Notes under the pieces: model-generated | Told to the model about the DNA's origin: nothing | Seen by the model: the letters and a program-made list of their open reading frames with translations, nothing else | Databases searched by the model: none | Assembly: GCA_965221175.1 (NCBI GenBank) | Contig: OZ244867.1 | Location: forward strand, 1,426,001-1,490,000 | DNA: 64,000 nt | Reading direction: 5' to 3' | Origin: JAJDZL01 sp965221175 | GTDB lineage: Bacteria; Pseudomonadota; Gammaproteobacteria; Arenicellales; JAJDZL01 | Program-made: the position numbers and the translations under genes | Part shown: positions 42,793 to 52,918 of the stretch, piece after piece | Layout: each line of letters opens with the position of its first letter | How positions within the stretch are numbered: position 1 is the first letter of the stretch

Positions 42793-44189
42793 GGGCTGAG
42801 CTGAACTTGGCTTAAGGAATCATTGAATTTTTCTTGGAGGCGATCAACCAATCTGCTTTGCAAATTATCGAACCCTCCATTACTCATTATTATGACTACA
42901 TCTCCACTAGAAAGTTCCAACAAAAGCGCGTCAAGCAATGATTCTACCGAATCATGAGCAAAAAAGTTAGCTCCTGCTGAGCTGCCTATTTCCCACTCGA
43001 CATTAGGGGCACGATACATGTAGATACAATTCGCTTGTGCAAATGCCTGTATGAGTTTTTCTCCGTGAACACCCATTCTCATCGTATTCGAGCGTGGCTC
43101 GAATACCGCAACTAACCTATCTGCGCGCGTAAATTTAGATACAGCATCAATACTCGCTCGAATCGCTGTAGGGTGGTGAGCGAAATCATCAAATATGCGA
43201 ATATTGTTAATATCTGCTAAAAATTCCAGCCTGCGTCTGACAGGTTTGAAGGACTGCAGTGCTTCTACTGCAACTTCAACGTTTACTCCAATATGGCAGG
43301 CTGTCGCGACCGCTGCGAGAGCGTTGGCTGTGTTATGCCGACCTGGAACGTCCCAGTTCAGTTGAACCGTTCCGTGAACTCTTGAGTGCATTTTTAGCTT
43401 TAGATAGTCATCGGTCTGAGAATCGGCGTACCAGTCCGCGTCACGATTGCCAGATACGCTAAACGTAATTACCGGCGTCACTGAACTTCGGGTGATCGTA
43501 TTCTGCAATCTTTCTTCATCAAAGTTGGCGATAATGCGGCCAGAAGATGGGAGCGTACGGATGAAAAATTCGAACTGTCGCTCAATGTCATCAATCGAAT
43601 CAAATATATCTGCATGATCGTATTCAAGATTCAATAGTGCAACTACTTGCGGGCGATAGTGAATAAATTTCGATCGCTTATCAAAATAAGCAGTGTCGTA
43701 TTCATCTCCTTCAACCACAAACCATTTGCCCTCACCCACTTGAGCTGCAACGTTGAAGTTTTTTGATATGCCGCCAATCAGATATCCTGGCTTGTATCCT
43801 GCATATTCGAGTATCCATGCAATCATGCTGGATGTTGTAGTCTTTCCATGCGTACCTGCAACTGCGATGACCTTCCGGGTATGCAGTACATTCTCATACA
43901 GCCACTGCGGGCCGGAGATGTATTTAATTCCAAGATCAAGCATCGCATCAACCTCAGGATTGGAACGACTAATGGTATTGCCGACAATGACCAGATCTGG
44001 ATTGTGCTTCAGGTTATCTGGGTGATATCCCTTGGCCACTTCTATATTCTGTTCCTCCAGCATAGTGCTCATTGGAGGATAAGCATTCAGGTCAGAACCC
44101 GTGACCTGGTACCCAAGCTCTCGCGCAAGCAATGCGAGGTTGCCCATGAACGTACCGCAAATTCCTACAATGTGCAAATGTTTCATCAT
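42789..44189 (-). CDS. mpl: UDP-N-acetylmuramate:murein tripeptide ligase Mpl
   Basis: 466-residue Mur-ligase family enzyme that attaches recovered L-Ala-gamma-D-Glu-meso-DAP tripeptide to UDP-MurNAc in murein recycling. The N-terminal HIVGICGTFMGNLALLARELG, nucleotide-binding AGTHGKTTTSSMIAW (about 105-120) and VVEGDEYDTAYFD motifs, plus DDFAHHPTAIRAS, distinguish Mpl from MurC. Length is normal. The gene overlaps both neighbours by four bases, so the operon is membrane protein-mpl-dsbA. The window also encodes AmgK-MurU, so sugar and peptide recycling are both represented. Confidence 0.93.
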   Translation of the reverse strand: MMKHLHIVGICGTFMGNLALLARELGYQVTGSDLNAYPPMSTMLEEQNIEVAKGYHPDNLKHNPDLVIVGNTISRSNPEVDAMLDLGIKYISGPQWLYENVLHTRKVIAVAGTHGKTTTSSMIAWILEYAGYKPGYLIGGISKNFNVAAQVGEGKWFVVEGDEYDTAYFDKRSKFIHYRPQVVALLNLEYDHADIFDSIDDIERQFEFFIRTLPSSGRIIANFDEERLQNTITRSSVTPVITFSVSGNRDADWYADSQTDDYLKLKMHSRVHGTVQLNWDVPGRHNTANALAAVATACHIGVNVEVAVEALQSFKPVRRRLEFLADINNIRIFDDFAHHPTAIRASIDAVSKFTRADRLVAVFEPRSNTMRMGVHGEKLIQAFAQANCIYMYRAPNVEWEIGSSAGANFFAHDSVESLLDALLLELSSGDVVIIMSNGGFDNLQSRLVDRLQEKFNDSLSQVQLSP

Positions 44190-44731
44190 TGAGAATCCGG
44201 CAATTGAGTTACGTTGAAACCAAAAAGATTCAGAACGATGAATGATACGAGTAAGGCGATTCCCAGCACGGCAAAAAACGCCTTAGCTGCCGAGATTTCC
44301 ATTGCTTCCTTTAGGATGAATGCAGATACACATAAATTCCAAATTCCGAATGGTAAAGCTGCAATTGATACCCAATAAAATGCACTTTGGCTTGGCTCAT
44401 AGTAATCCCAGGTCAACTTGACTGGCAGATAAGACAGGCATCGAATAATGCAGGTGGTTCCGAACAATGCAGTCGCAGTTTGCGGCCAGCGGTTTGCTTT
44501 ACCAGCTAGTCGTAACACGATCCAAACAATGAGTCCAAATGTGACAATTTGTAGAAATGCCAGATATAAATTTTCGTAAAACGACTGAACCACTGCCATC
44601 GCGGCGGTTGCAAGCAGCAGAGCTGTTGCTGAGTACAGTACCAGATGCCTTGATGACTGCAGGTTTTGCGGTTTTTCCGCAAAGAACGCCATTCTTGCGA
44701 GCATTGATATGGGGTGATTTCGCGCAAACAT
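44186..44731 (-). CDS. Multi-spanning membrane protein, possibly Yip1-like
   Basis: 181-residue protein with about five transmembrane helices (around 28-45, 52-72, 83-92, 118-140 and 150-170). It resembles Yip1-domain membrane proteins in size and in its Pro-rich, helix-dense layout, but I have no motif to prove it. It is the first gene of the operon with mpl and dsbA, with the ATGA overlap at 44186-44189. It may start at the second Met (MLARMAFF). Confidence 0.55.
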   Translation of the reverse strand: MFARNHPISMLARMAFFAEKPQNLQSSRHLVLYSATALLLATAAMAVVQSFYENLYLAFLQIVTFGLIVWIVLRLAGKANRWPQTATALFGTTCIIRCLSYLPVKLTWDYYEPSQSAFYWVSIAALPFGIWNLCVSAFILKEAMEISAAKAFFAVLGIALLVSFIVLNLFGFNVTQLPDSQ

Positions 44732-45200
44732 CGTCTAATATCGCCAGTGTGCTGGGAGAATTGAAGCCACAACACTCATTAATTTACGCATGGGGTGTAT
44801 AAAACGCAGAATTGCCGAATACTCATGCCAATAGGCCGATGTGCAGTTGACGGCAATTTTCGAATAGATTTGGCTTCATCGATATTTATATTAGGCTTGA
44901 CGTATCTACCAACGTACGAAAGCTTTTGAAATTGGACAAGGAGTAATATTTACTACTCGCATTGTCGCTAGTTTCAGATTAACGGATTGTGTTTCGGAAA
45001 TGTGAAACAGAAATTTTGCAAATACAGATTAAGGTACTGTTACAGTTAATAAATTATATTCCATGTATTGCATGTGGGGTTGATAGCACTGTAGCAGTTC
45101 CCTAGTGAGCAGAATTTCACGTTCACGTCGCAGGATGCCTGTCTTCATTGTTCCTATGTAAAAGAATTTTGCGATAAAAGTTTGATAATATTTGTGTAGC
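44732..45200. other. Divergent intergenic region before rnd
   Basis: 469 bases, AT-rich, between the divergent membrane-protein operon and rnd. No gene, tRNA or clear hairpin is seen. It must carry the promoters of both directions. Confidence 0.4.
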
Positions 45201-46316
45201 ATGGAAATTTACGAATCACCCATAGAAGATCCAGTTCAACTTCGAGAAGCATGCGCACAAATCAGCAGTTGTTCCTACGTTGCAGTTGACACCGAATTTA
45301 CTCGAATCAGGACTTACCGTTCGAAATTGCAATTGATTCAGCTAGCTACGGATGATTTCATTTTCTGTGTTGATACAGTTCTTTGCCCGGATTTGTCGCC
45401 GGTATTGCAATTGATCAACTCGTCTTCTGCAACTATGATTTTTCATTCGGCTGGACAGGATCTAGACGTCCTGCACGATTATGACACTCTGCCAAAGCGA
45501 ATATTTGACACTCAAATTGCCGCTTGGATTTGTGGATACGAGGAGCTTTCGTTTAAGAGCTTGGTCTACGATATTGTCGGGCTATCGCTTGACAAGAACA
45601 TGACTCGATCAAATTGGCAGAAACGACCGTTCTCACAAGAACAGATCCGCTATGCACTGGATGATGTGCGTTATCTGCTGCCTGTTTATACTAATTTGGA
45701 TTCAAAACTTCGCAAAATTAACAGAATAAAATGGCTGGAAGAGGAATGCGTCTGTCTATTGGATGCATCCCACGTCAGTTCTGAAAGTGACAAGGTGCTG
45801 AAATCATTTTTACAGGGGGGAAATCTAGCCGTTGTCGATCAGTACCGAGCTCGAGAGATGTTGATTTGGCGTGAAGAGCGAGCTCGGTCAATTGACTTGC
45901 CAAGGCAATGGGTAATGACTGACAAGCAGGTTTTGCAAATTGTTCAGGACAAACCGAGAACATCTGCAGAGCTTGCCAATGCACTCGCAATTAAGCATGG
46001 AAAAGCAAGAAATTGGATGCGAGAGGTTTTATCAATATTGCAATCACGCTCGAGCGACATAGCCACACCACTCTGGCAACCTCAGGAGCCGCTTACAACA
46101 AGTCAAAAGGAATTGTCAAACCACATTCTGCGTGAGTTGAAGAAAGTAGCATTGAAGAATCGCATTCCCGTCGAAATGATCTGCACAAGAAAAGAAGTAA
46201 ATTCAATGGTACGAGGGAGCCGAAACAGCCGATTATTTTCCGGATGGCGAAAGGAAATCACAGAAGATGTAATCATCCCGCTGCTTCTGGAGTACAGGCA
46301 CTTGATGAATAGCTGA
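45201..46316 (+). CDS. rnd: Ribonuclease D
   Basis: 371-residue 3'-5' exoribonuclease of the DEDDy family, involved in tRNA 3'-end maturation. Exo I is VAVDTEFTRIRTYRSKLQLIQLA (Asp-Glu), Exo II is FHSAGQDLDVL (Asp), and Exo III is YALDDVRYLLPVY (Tyr, Asp). C-terminal helices correspond to HRDC-type domains. The ATG at 45201 is preferred to the TTG three codons upstream. It runs toward fumarase, the stops being 12 bases apart. Confidence 0.93.
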   Translation: MEIYESPIEDPVQLREACAQISSCSYVAVDTEFTRIRTYRSKLQLIQLATDDFIFCVDTVLCPDLSPVLQLINSSSATMIFHSAGQDLDVLHDYDTLPKRIFDTQIAAWICGYEELSFKSLVYDIVGLSLDKNMTRSNWQKRPFSQEQIRYALDDVRYLLPVYTNLDSKLRKINRIKWLEEECVCLLDASHVSSESDKVLKSFLQGGNLAVVDQYRAREMLIWREERARSIDLPRQWVMTDKQVLQIVQDKPRTSAELANALAIKHGKARNWMREVLSILQSRSSDIATPLWQPQEPLTTSQKELSNHILRELKKVALKNRIPVEMICTRKEVNSMVRGSRNSRLFSGWRKEITEDVIIPLLLEYRHLMNS

Positions 46317-46327
46317 TTTAGTAGTAT

Positions 46328-47848
46328 TCAGGCAACAGTTACAGGAAAGTCCGCGATGATAGAGCGCCATTTCTGCGGACCTGCAACATGGATGGAATTT
46401 CCGCTGCTGTCGACTGCCACTGTCACCGGCATGTCTTCGACTTCAAATTCATAAATTGCTTCCATTCCCAGATCTTCAAAGGCAATGACTCGCGCCGACC
46501 GTATCGCTCTTGAAACAAGATATGCTGCTCCGCCGATTGCGATCAGATAAACTACACCGTGCTCCTTAATTGCTGCAATGCCTTCCGGTCCGCGCTCCGC
46601 TTTACCGATCATTCCGATCAATCCGGTTTCTCGAATGAGTCGATCCGTATACATATCCATTCGGGTTGCAGTGGTTGGTCCGGCAGGTCCTACCGCTTCA
46701 TCGCCGACCGCATCGACTGGCCCGACATAGTAGATGAATCGATTCTTCAAATCCACACCGTCCGGCAGATTCTTGCCGCTGTCGAAGTATTCAATCATTC
46801 TCTTGTGGGCAGCATCTCTGCCGGTAAGAATCTTCCCGGAAATTAGCAGCGTTTCGCCGATTTTCCACTCGCGTACGTCTTTCTGAGTCAAAGAATTCAG
46901 GTCAACTTTGCGGGCGCTTGACGTGTCGCGAACTATTTTCGGCCAAATCTCCAAAGAAGGCACGGGCAATCGCGCCGGTCCGGAGCCATCCAGAGTGAAA
47001 TGTAAATGCCGGGTCGCCGCGCAGTTCGGAATTAAGCCTATCGGCAATGAAGCAGCGTGTGTGGGAAAATCCTTTACTTTCACGTCAAGGACGGTTGTAA
47101 CACCCCCAAGACCTTGCGCACCGATGCCAAGTTTATTGATTTCTTCATAGAGTTTAAGGCGCAATTCTTCTGTAGGTGAATTCGGTCCCCGCTGCAGCAG
47201 ATGGTGAATGTCGATTGGATCCATTAATGCTTGTTTGGCTAGAACGACTGCCTTTTCTGGAGAACCGCCAATTCCGAGTCCCAGTATTCCTGGAGGACAC
47301 CATCCGGCTCCAAGTGTAGGCATTGTCTTGACGACCCAGTCAACCACGCTTTGACCAGGATTCAGAATGCCCAATTTTGCCTTGTTTTCAGAGCCACCCC
47401 CTTTAGCGGCAACAGTAATATCTACTTTGTCCCCTGCAACCAATTCAGTATGAACGACTGCAGGCGTATTATCCTGTGTATTCTTGCGAATTCCCCAAGG
47501 CGGATCAACAATGGATGCCCGTAGAGGGTTATCCGGATCAAGATATGCACGTCTTACGCCTTCGTCGATCATCTCCTGTAATGAACAGTCGGAATCCCAG
47601 CGTACATCCATACCAATATTCGCGAATACAACGACGATTCCAGTATCCTGGCAGATCGGTCTATGACCTTCTGCTGACATGCGGGAATTAATCAGAATTT
47701 GGGCAATTGCATCCTTTGCAACTGGCGACTGTTCTCGTTCATAAGCGTCAGACATGGCTTGAACAAAGTCAGGCGAATGGTAATAGGAGATAAACTGCAG
47801 GCTGTCAGCGACACTCTGTACTAGATGATCTTGGGAAATTGTGTTCAT
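46328..47848 (-). CDS. fumA: Class I (iron-sulfur) fumarate hydratase
   Basis: 506-residue [4Fe-4S] fumarase of the TCA cycle. Cluster cysteines are in PICQDTGIVVVF, GWCPPGILGLGIGG and PNCAATRHLHF, and the C-terminal half carries AGPTTATRMDMY and GKAERGPEGIAAIKEHG. Length and motifs match FumA/FumB. Oxygen sensitivity of the cluster is a family trait, which fits with a class I enzyme in a respiring bacterium. Gene is alone on this strand, the next being DUF349. Confidence 0.94.
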   Translation of the reverse strand: MNTISQDHLVQSVADSLQFISYYHSPDFVQAMSDAYEREQSPVAKDAIAQILINSRMSAEGHRPICQDTGIVVVFANIGMDVRWDSDCSLQEMIDEGVRRAYLDPDNPLRASIVDPPWGIRKNTQDNTPAVVHTELVAGDKVDITVAAKGGGSENKAKLGILNPGQSVVDWVVKTMPTLGAGWCPPGILGLGIGGSPEKAVVLAKQALMDPIDIHHLLQRGPNSPTEELRLKLYEEINKLGIGAQGLGGVTTVLDVKVKDFPTHAASLPIGLIPNCAATRHLHFTLDGSGPARLPVPSLEIWPKIVRDTSSARKVDLNSLTQKDVREWKIGETLLISGKILTGRDAAHKRMIEYFDSGKNLPDGVDLKNRFIYYVGPVDAVGDEAVGPAGPTTATRMDMYTDRLIRETGLIGMIGKAERGPEGIAAIKEHGVVYLIAIGGAAYLVSRAIRSARVIAFEDLGMEAIYEFEVEDMPVTVAVDSSGNSIHVAGPQKWRSIIADFPVTVA

Positions 47849-47915
47849 GGCACTCGTAGAGGTAAGAATTCAAGTTGAACGCATTGCCTTGAATACAGAC
47901 AGATTTCCAGAATTA

Positions 47916-49904
47916 TTAACTCTTTGATAGTTCAGCTTGAATTCGGTTGAATCTTTGCTTGAGCAATTCATGAGCTTCGCTTGGAACTGCACCGGTCAGC
48001 CAATAGCTGACCATTAGTTCGCGAATTTCCTCTTCGGGGTTTGTTACTGACACTTGTTTTGTCATCACTGCATTCAGACGTTCTACATTCTGCTTCATTC
48101 GCTCTCGTGCAAACTCCGGGGGAGATTCAATTTCTGACAGAATTTCCAAGCGGAGACAGATATTTTGCTTCATTTCTAGATTTTCCGCCCACTTTTCGGA
48201 ATTGCAATCCAAAATTTGGGAACCGTTCTGTAGCATTTCACAGGCTGTAGCGTAACGGATTTGAATAGCTTCTTCGAATTCCCCACAATCCGCTTCGATG
48301 CTGTCCCATTTATTCTGGTAAGCAGTAAGAGTGGACTCACAATTTTCCTTGCCTATGGCCATCTCCAGCTCGTTGCAGATGCCTGCTTTAGATTCTAGAA
48401 CAAAAATTCTTTTCTCAAATATGAGTTTGTCTGCTTTACGAACGCTGTTTTGAAACTTTGAGATTTCATGATTGAATTTGGTATCAAGCGCACCTTTCGA
48501 TCGCTTGTTGTCTTGCGTAGCAGTACTCCATTGTCTTTGGATAACAGTAGCTTTAGAAGCACTGCCCTTGACTTGACCAGTGGGCAGTTCATTTAGTTTC
48601 TTGATTTCACCAAGCAGTGATTTTTTAACTTTTTCTGATTCCTGCCATTTTTCATTTGCTACCTTTCGGAACTCATTCCGACGCTGAAACTGTTTGTCAC
48701 ACGCTGTGCGGAATTGCTCCCACAATTCGTTTTCTTTCTTTTTCTTGTCGCGAATGACGACTGTTTTCCAGTCCTGCTGATACTCTTTTGCTTTTTCGGT
48801 CGCGGCTTTGACTGGCAAATTCTCAAGTGCGTTGACTTTGTCAATCAAGTCCATTCTGAATCGAACACCCCTATTCCGCTCACGCTCAAGATGGGGAGCG
48901 TAATTCTTCATAACTTCGTCAAATCGGGCATTCGTTGAATTCCAGTCTTTCTTGTTCAGGGGCACCGCATTCACCCACTGCTTGCGCGAGTTTCGAATCA
49001 ACTCCCCAATGGACGCCCAGTTCGGTCGATTCCAGTCGATTGCTTCATAATTCTCTTCAAGTTGAACGCAGATTTCTTTACGAAGATTTTTATTAGTTTT
49101 GCGTTGTTTCTTTTGTTCCTTGAAGTATTCTTTGCAAGGTTTGAATGCTTCTTCATAGGCACTAGTGTATTTCTCCCTTAGTGTACGATTGGGAAAGTCA
49201 CCGGTCTGATTCCAGCTGTTCCAAAGTTCTCGAATTTCTTTAATCTGCAGGTGCAAGTCGCGAGGGTCTCCTTGGAAATTCTGAAGCTTCTTCAATTTTT
49301 CAATCAATTCAAGACGGGCTTGATCCATTCCCCAGTGTCGCCAGTCCTTCAGTTCACGAACGCCGAAGTAGAGTCCGTTGATTGTCTTTTGCAGGTTGGT
49401 AAGTTTTTTCGATTTAAAACCTATCTCCGAAAGTTTTCGAAGTTTTGCCTGACATTTTTCATATCGTGATATACACTCCTTGAGTTGACCGTCACTAAGC
49501 GATTGGCGCAACTCAACAACCAACTGTTCAATTTCTTCGAGTGTTTTTTCGGTATCTAAAGCATTCAGCTTCATTTTTTCTGCAGTTACTTCGGCAGCAG
49601 ATTGATCGTTAGTCGGAACTGCAGAACCGGAATCGATTTCTGTTTCAGCAGTTTCATCAGACTGAACAGGTAGATTAGGGGATTCAGACTCAACTGAAGA
49701 TTCGACAGAACAGTCATACACTTTAGAATCTTCAATTGACTGCGCTGGCTCAACACGTTTCATATCGTCATTTGGCTCTTGATCAATTTCTTGAGATTGA
49801 GCACTTTTTGAGGCAGGCGATTGTGATAGTTCTAAACCTTGCGGTTCGACATTTGTTGCTTCTTTCTCTGAAGATAATTCCTTAATTTCTGTACTGCTAC
49901 TCAT
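47916..49904 (-). CDS. DUF349 repeat protein, charged and coiled
   Basis: About 662 residues from the ATG at 49904. The first about 125 residues are acidic and low-complexity; then come several DUF349-type repeats: WNSWNQTGDFPNRTLREKYTSAYEEAF, WASIGELIRNSRKQWVNAVPLNKKDWNSTNARFDE, and ATVIQRQWSTATQDNKRSKGALD. DUF349 proteins are long helical proteins of unclear function with stress-related ties in some bacteria. A longer frame begins at 50024, but its first 40 residues look like a hydrophobic add-on without support. No catalytic motif is seen. Confidence 0.83.
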   Translation of the reverse strand: MSSSTEIKELSSEKEATNVEPQGLELSQSPASKSAQSQEIDQEPNDDMKRVEPAQSIEDSKVYDCSVESSVESESPNLPVQSDETAETEIDSGSAVPTNDQSAAEVTAEKMKLNALDTEKTLEEIEQLVVELRQSLSDGQLKECISRYEKCQAKLRKLSEIGFKSKKLTNLQKTINGLYFGVRELKDWRHWGMDQARLELIEKLKKLQNFQGDPRDLHLQIKEIRELWNSWNQTGDFPNRTLREKYTSAYEEAFKPCKEYFKEQKKQRKTNKNLRKEICVQLEENYEAIDWNRPNWASIGELIRNSRKQWVNAVPLNKKDWNSTNARFDEVMKNYAPHLERERNRGVRFRMDLIDKVNALENLPVKAATEKAKEYQQDWKTVVIRDKKKKENELWEQFRTACDKQFQRRNEFRKVANEKWQESEKVKKSLLGEIKKLNELPTGQVKGSASKATVIQRQWSTATQDNKRSKGALDTKFNHEISKFQNSVRKADKLIFEKRIFVLESKAGICNELEMAIGKENCESTLTAYQNKWDSIEADCGEFEEAIQIRYATACEMLQNGSQILDCNSEKWAENLEMKQNICLRLEILSEIESPPEFARERMKQNVERLNAVMTKQVSVTNPEEEIRELMVSYWLTGAVPSEAHELLKQRFNRIQAELSKS

Positions 49905-50224
49905 TGTTCCATGGACCAAGGGTCGTAGGGAAATTTGCAACGTGAGGAGGCGTAATTGGCTGGCACTCCCCCATAGGAAACAAACTGGAACTATCTTTAT
50001 AGCGAAAAGTTGAGCCGAATTCAATGAAAATGCAGTTTATGTGCAAAAAGCTACCATTTGGTATATTAAATTTCTTGTAGAACGGAGTCATTTTGCTAGT
50101 TTGGGGTGTTATATTTCTACGCCGCTGTTGTAAGCGTCACCAAGCACATGTAGCAGCAGAAATTCATTAGGAAAATAGTATGCCCTAGAGCTCCAAATAG
50201 CACTCTCGTACTTCCAAACGGGAG

Positions 50225-51385
50225 TTATTCCTCAGACCCAACACCGCCGCCCCTGTGCACAGTAGATTTTCCGAATCGCTTGTTGATTTGATCCACTACG
50301 GCGTCGACTTTTTTCTGCTGCTTAAGTTCGTAGTGATTGAAAAGATCAGTAGGATCATCGAAGTGAACCTCCAGTGATCCCACTCGAACTCCGGCCAAAC
50401 GAATTTTAATATTTTTATCGGACAATGTAGTGTGCAGTTGTTGTCTCACAATTGTCCAAATGGTTTGAGTCACATCTGTGGGAGAGGATTGTGTTTCATC
50501 GCGGGTAATTGTGTTGAAATCTGAAAATCTCAGTTTTATTCCTATCGTACGTGCTGACATTGATTTTTTCCGAAGTCTAGCAGCAACATCTTCCGTTAGT
50601 TTCAACAAAGTCGATTCCAAAGTCTCGATGTTTTCAATATCAGCCGCGAATGTAGTCTCTCTAGAAATTGATTTGGGTGTGGATTCAAATTCAACTTTTC
50701 GAGTGTCTACGCCTGTTGCCAGTTGCAAGAGGCGATCGACAGAATGCCCGACACAGGTTTTGAGAGCATTTAGGTCATGCAGTCTAAAGTCACGAATGGT
50801 GTGCACTCCAATATTTTTGAGATTTTCGGAAGCGACTTTACCAATCCCCCAAAGGCGAGTAACGGGCAATGGGTCGAGAAACGATTGACACGGTGATGGG
50901 ACACTAACAAGCCCATCTGGCTTTTCCAGGTCGCTGGCAATTTTTGCAAGAAATTTGTTTGATGCGATTCCAACTGATGCTGTGAGATTCAGTTCTCTTT
51001 GAATATCCTCTTTGATCTTGCCAGCAATCGTCTCCGGACTTCCGTGCAATTGTGTGCTCGCTTCAACGTCAAGAAACGCTTCATCCAAAGACAGGGACTC
51101 TACAAGCGGTGTAAATCGATAGAATATGTCTCGAATTTCCGAAGAGACTCTCACATAATGATCTATGCGCATGGGGATGATAACGGCATGGGGGCATAGC
51201 CGAACTGCAACGCTTGATGGCATGGCACTGCGAACGCCGTAAGCTCGAGCTTCATAATTTGCGGCAGCAACTACGCCTCGGTTTTGAGGTGTTCCGCCCA
51301 CGATAACTGGTTTCCCAGCAAGTTCTGGTTTGTCGCGCTGTTCGACGGACGCATAGAAAGCATCCATATCAACATGGAGGATCAT
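50225..51385 (-). CDS. dinB: DNA polymerase IV (translesion polymerase)
   Basis: 386-residue Y-family polymerase. Catalytic acidic residues are in ILHVDMDAFYASVEQ (about 3-17) and ESLSLDEAFLDV (about 97-108), with NFLAKIASDLEKPDG and SVGIASNKFLAK typical of DinB. Little-finger domain follows. It bypasses damage in an error-prone way; in relatives it is often SOS-induced, but I saw no clear LexA box upstream. The frame is intact and the length normal. Confidence 0.95.
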   Translation of the reverse strand: MILHVDMDAFYASVEQRDKPELAGKPVIVGGTPQNRGVVAAANYEARAYGVRSAMPSSVAVRLCPHAVIIPMRIDHYVRVSSEIRDIFYRFTPLVESLSLDEAFLDVEASTQLHGSPETIAGKIKEDIQRELNLTASVGIASNKFLAKIASDLEKPDGLVSVPSPCQSFLDPLPVTRLWGIGKVASENLKNIGVHTIRDFRLHDLNALKTCVGHSVDRLLQLATGVDTRKVEFESTPKSISRETTFAADIENIETLESTLLKLTEDVAARLRKKSMSARTIGIKLRFSDFNTITRDETQSSPTDVTQTIWTIVRQQLHTTLSDKNIKIRLAGVRVGSLEVHFDDPTDLFNHYELKQQKKVDAVVDQINKRFGKSTVHRGGGVGSEE

Positions 51386-51486
51386 GATGAAATGGGGCTG
51401 TTGTTACACGTCAGATTTTGGAATCTCGAATTAGCACTAACTGTAACCGACTGTGATATCGGCAAAGCTTGTTCCGTAAAATTAAT

Positions 51487-52302
51487 TTATTCAATAGGAG
51501 TTTCGCTGGAATTCCCCCACTCTGACCAAGAACCGGCATATCCGCGGATTCGGTCATATCCCAGAGATTTCAGCATGGCATATGCGTGTGAAGAGCGATG
51601 ATGCGTCTGGCAGTAGGTAATAATTTCCTTGTCAGGAGTAATTCCCTGTTGGTAAAGCATGTCCCGCAGCTCATCACTGGATTTGAAGCGATTATTTCTG
51701 GAAGTATCAATAGTATCCAGCCAGTTGACATTTCTGGCACCAGGTATATGACCACCACGCAGTGCACGGACATCAAATCCTTGATATTCCATGGGAGACC
51801 TGGCATCCAGCAAACCGACGTCGGAGTCGGTGAGTTTGGAAAGAATGTAGTTCTTGTCGGCCTGGGATTTGCCGTTTACCTGCACCGGATAGTCACTGCG
51901 CTCAACCACCTGCGGAAGTGAATAATCAACAGGATGTGATTCATTCTTCCATGCTATAAAACCGCCGTTCAGCAGTGAAGAATTCGGATGCGCCAGTACA
52001 TCAAGTGTCCACAGCAGTCTTGAAGCGCGCCCGTTGCCTTCGGAGTCATAGGCAACGACGTGTTTATCTCGCGTCAAGCCAACCGCAGAAAATACTTCTT
52101 TCAGATTTTTAGTTGGAGGTAATGTACCGCTTGTTGGTACATTGCCGGATACGATATCCAGATAATCGATATGCACAGCACCTGGAATGCGTTCTTTTTC
52201 ATACACATCCGAATCGCCGACATCTACGACCAAAAGATCAGGATGACCGAGAACTTCTTCCAGTTGTGACGGCTCCAATAAAAAAGGTAAATCTAGCTTC
52301 AT
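51487..52302 (-). CDS. Tandem-rhodanese sulfurtransferase, SseA-like
   Basis: 271-residue two-domain rhodanese. The N-terminal domain (LVVDVGDSDVYEKERIPGAVHIDYLD) is structural; the C-terminal one carries the catalytic Cys in TYCQTHHRSSHAY with the loop CQTHHRS. This loop is not the CRxGxR form of classic thiosulfate sulfurtransferase, so the sulfur acceptor and donor are unsure. Enzymes of this shape pass sulfur from thiosulfate or 3-mercaptopyruvate to thiols. Confidence 0.86.
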   Translation of the reverse strand: MKLDLPFLLEPSQLEEVLGHPDLLVVDVGDSDVYEKERIPGAVHIDYLDIVSGNVPTSGTLPPTKNLKEVFSAVGLTRDKHVVAYDSEGNGRASRLLWTLDVLAHPNSSLLNGGFIAWKNESHPVDYSLPQVVERSDYPVQVNGKSQADKNYILSKLTDSDVGLLDARSPMEYQGFDVRALRGGHIPGARNVNWLDTIDTSRNNRFKSSDELRDMLYQQGITPDKEIITYCQTHHRSSHAYAMLKSLGYDRIRGYAGSWSEWGNSSETPIE

Positions 52303-52918
52303 TGCAAATAATTCTCTTATTCCATTTAATTTTGAAATATTTTTCTAAATTCCTATGTCAATATATATCATTTTAGAAATGTTTAACATAAATATAATTC
52401 TATAAATCAAATTGTCAAGAGTGTAAGTAACAAAATATCAGCAATTTAGGTCCTAGTTACTTGTCATAGTTATGAGAAGCAGATTCAGCGTTGAATTTAA
52501 TTTGTAGAGAGTGCCAGGTATCCAAATTGGTAAATTCGAGGGCTGCGAGCGAATGACAAAATTTTGCCTGCATTTTATTAACAATTTCTGTGCACAAGTA
52601 TGTAACTAACTCTGCAATTGCTTGTAGTAATCGCACAAATTCAACTGAACAATTATTTACCAGTTTGGATATATCAGTTGTTCTTGCCCTGCCAGACCAT
52701 AGATTCGAAATATTACTGTGAGGGTTACCGAATTTTTGTTGAAAGTCTAATTATTTATAATAATATCAAAGTGTTATGATAAACTATTGTTCCATATTCA
52801 TTCTAATTCGGAGACGGTGATTGAGCAAATTCAATGCAAATTCTGTCGATCTCTAGAACAACTGATTTACAAATTCCGATTTCACATCTTTCACTAATTA
52901 TTACTTGTTGTTACAAAA
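52303..52918. other. AT-rich gap between sulfurtransferase and relA
   Basis: 616 bases between two divergent genes. No gene or RNA recognised. The right part (52740-52800) is dense in TATAAT-like sequences and should hold the relA promoter; no spacing with a clear -35 stands out. Confidence 0.4.

Noticed and set aside
46328..47848. Plus-strand frames inside the fumarase gene
   Set aside because: Shadows of a strongly conserved minus-strand gene with all three cluster cysteines.
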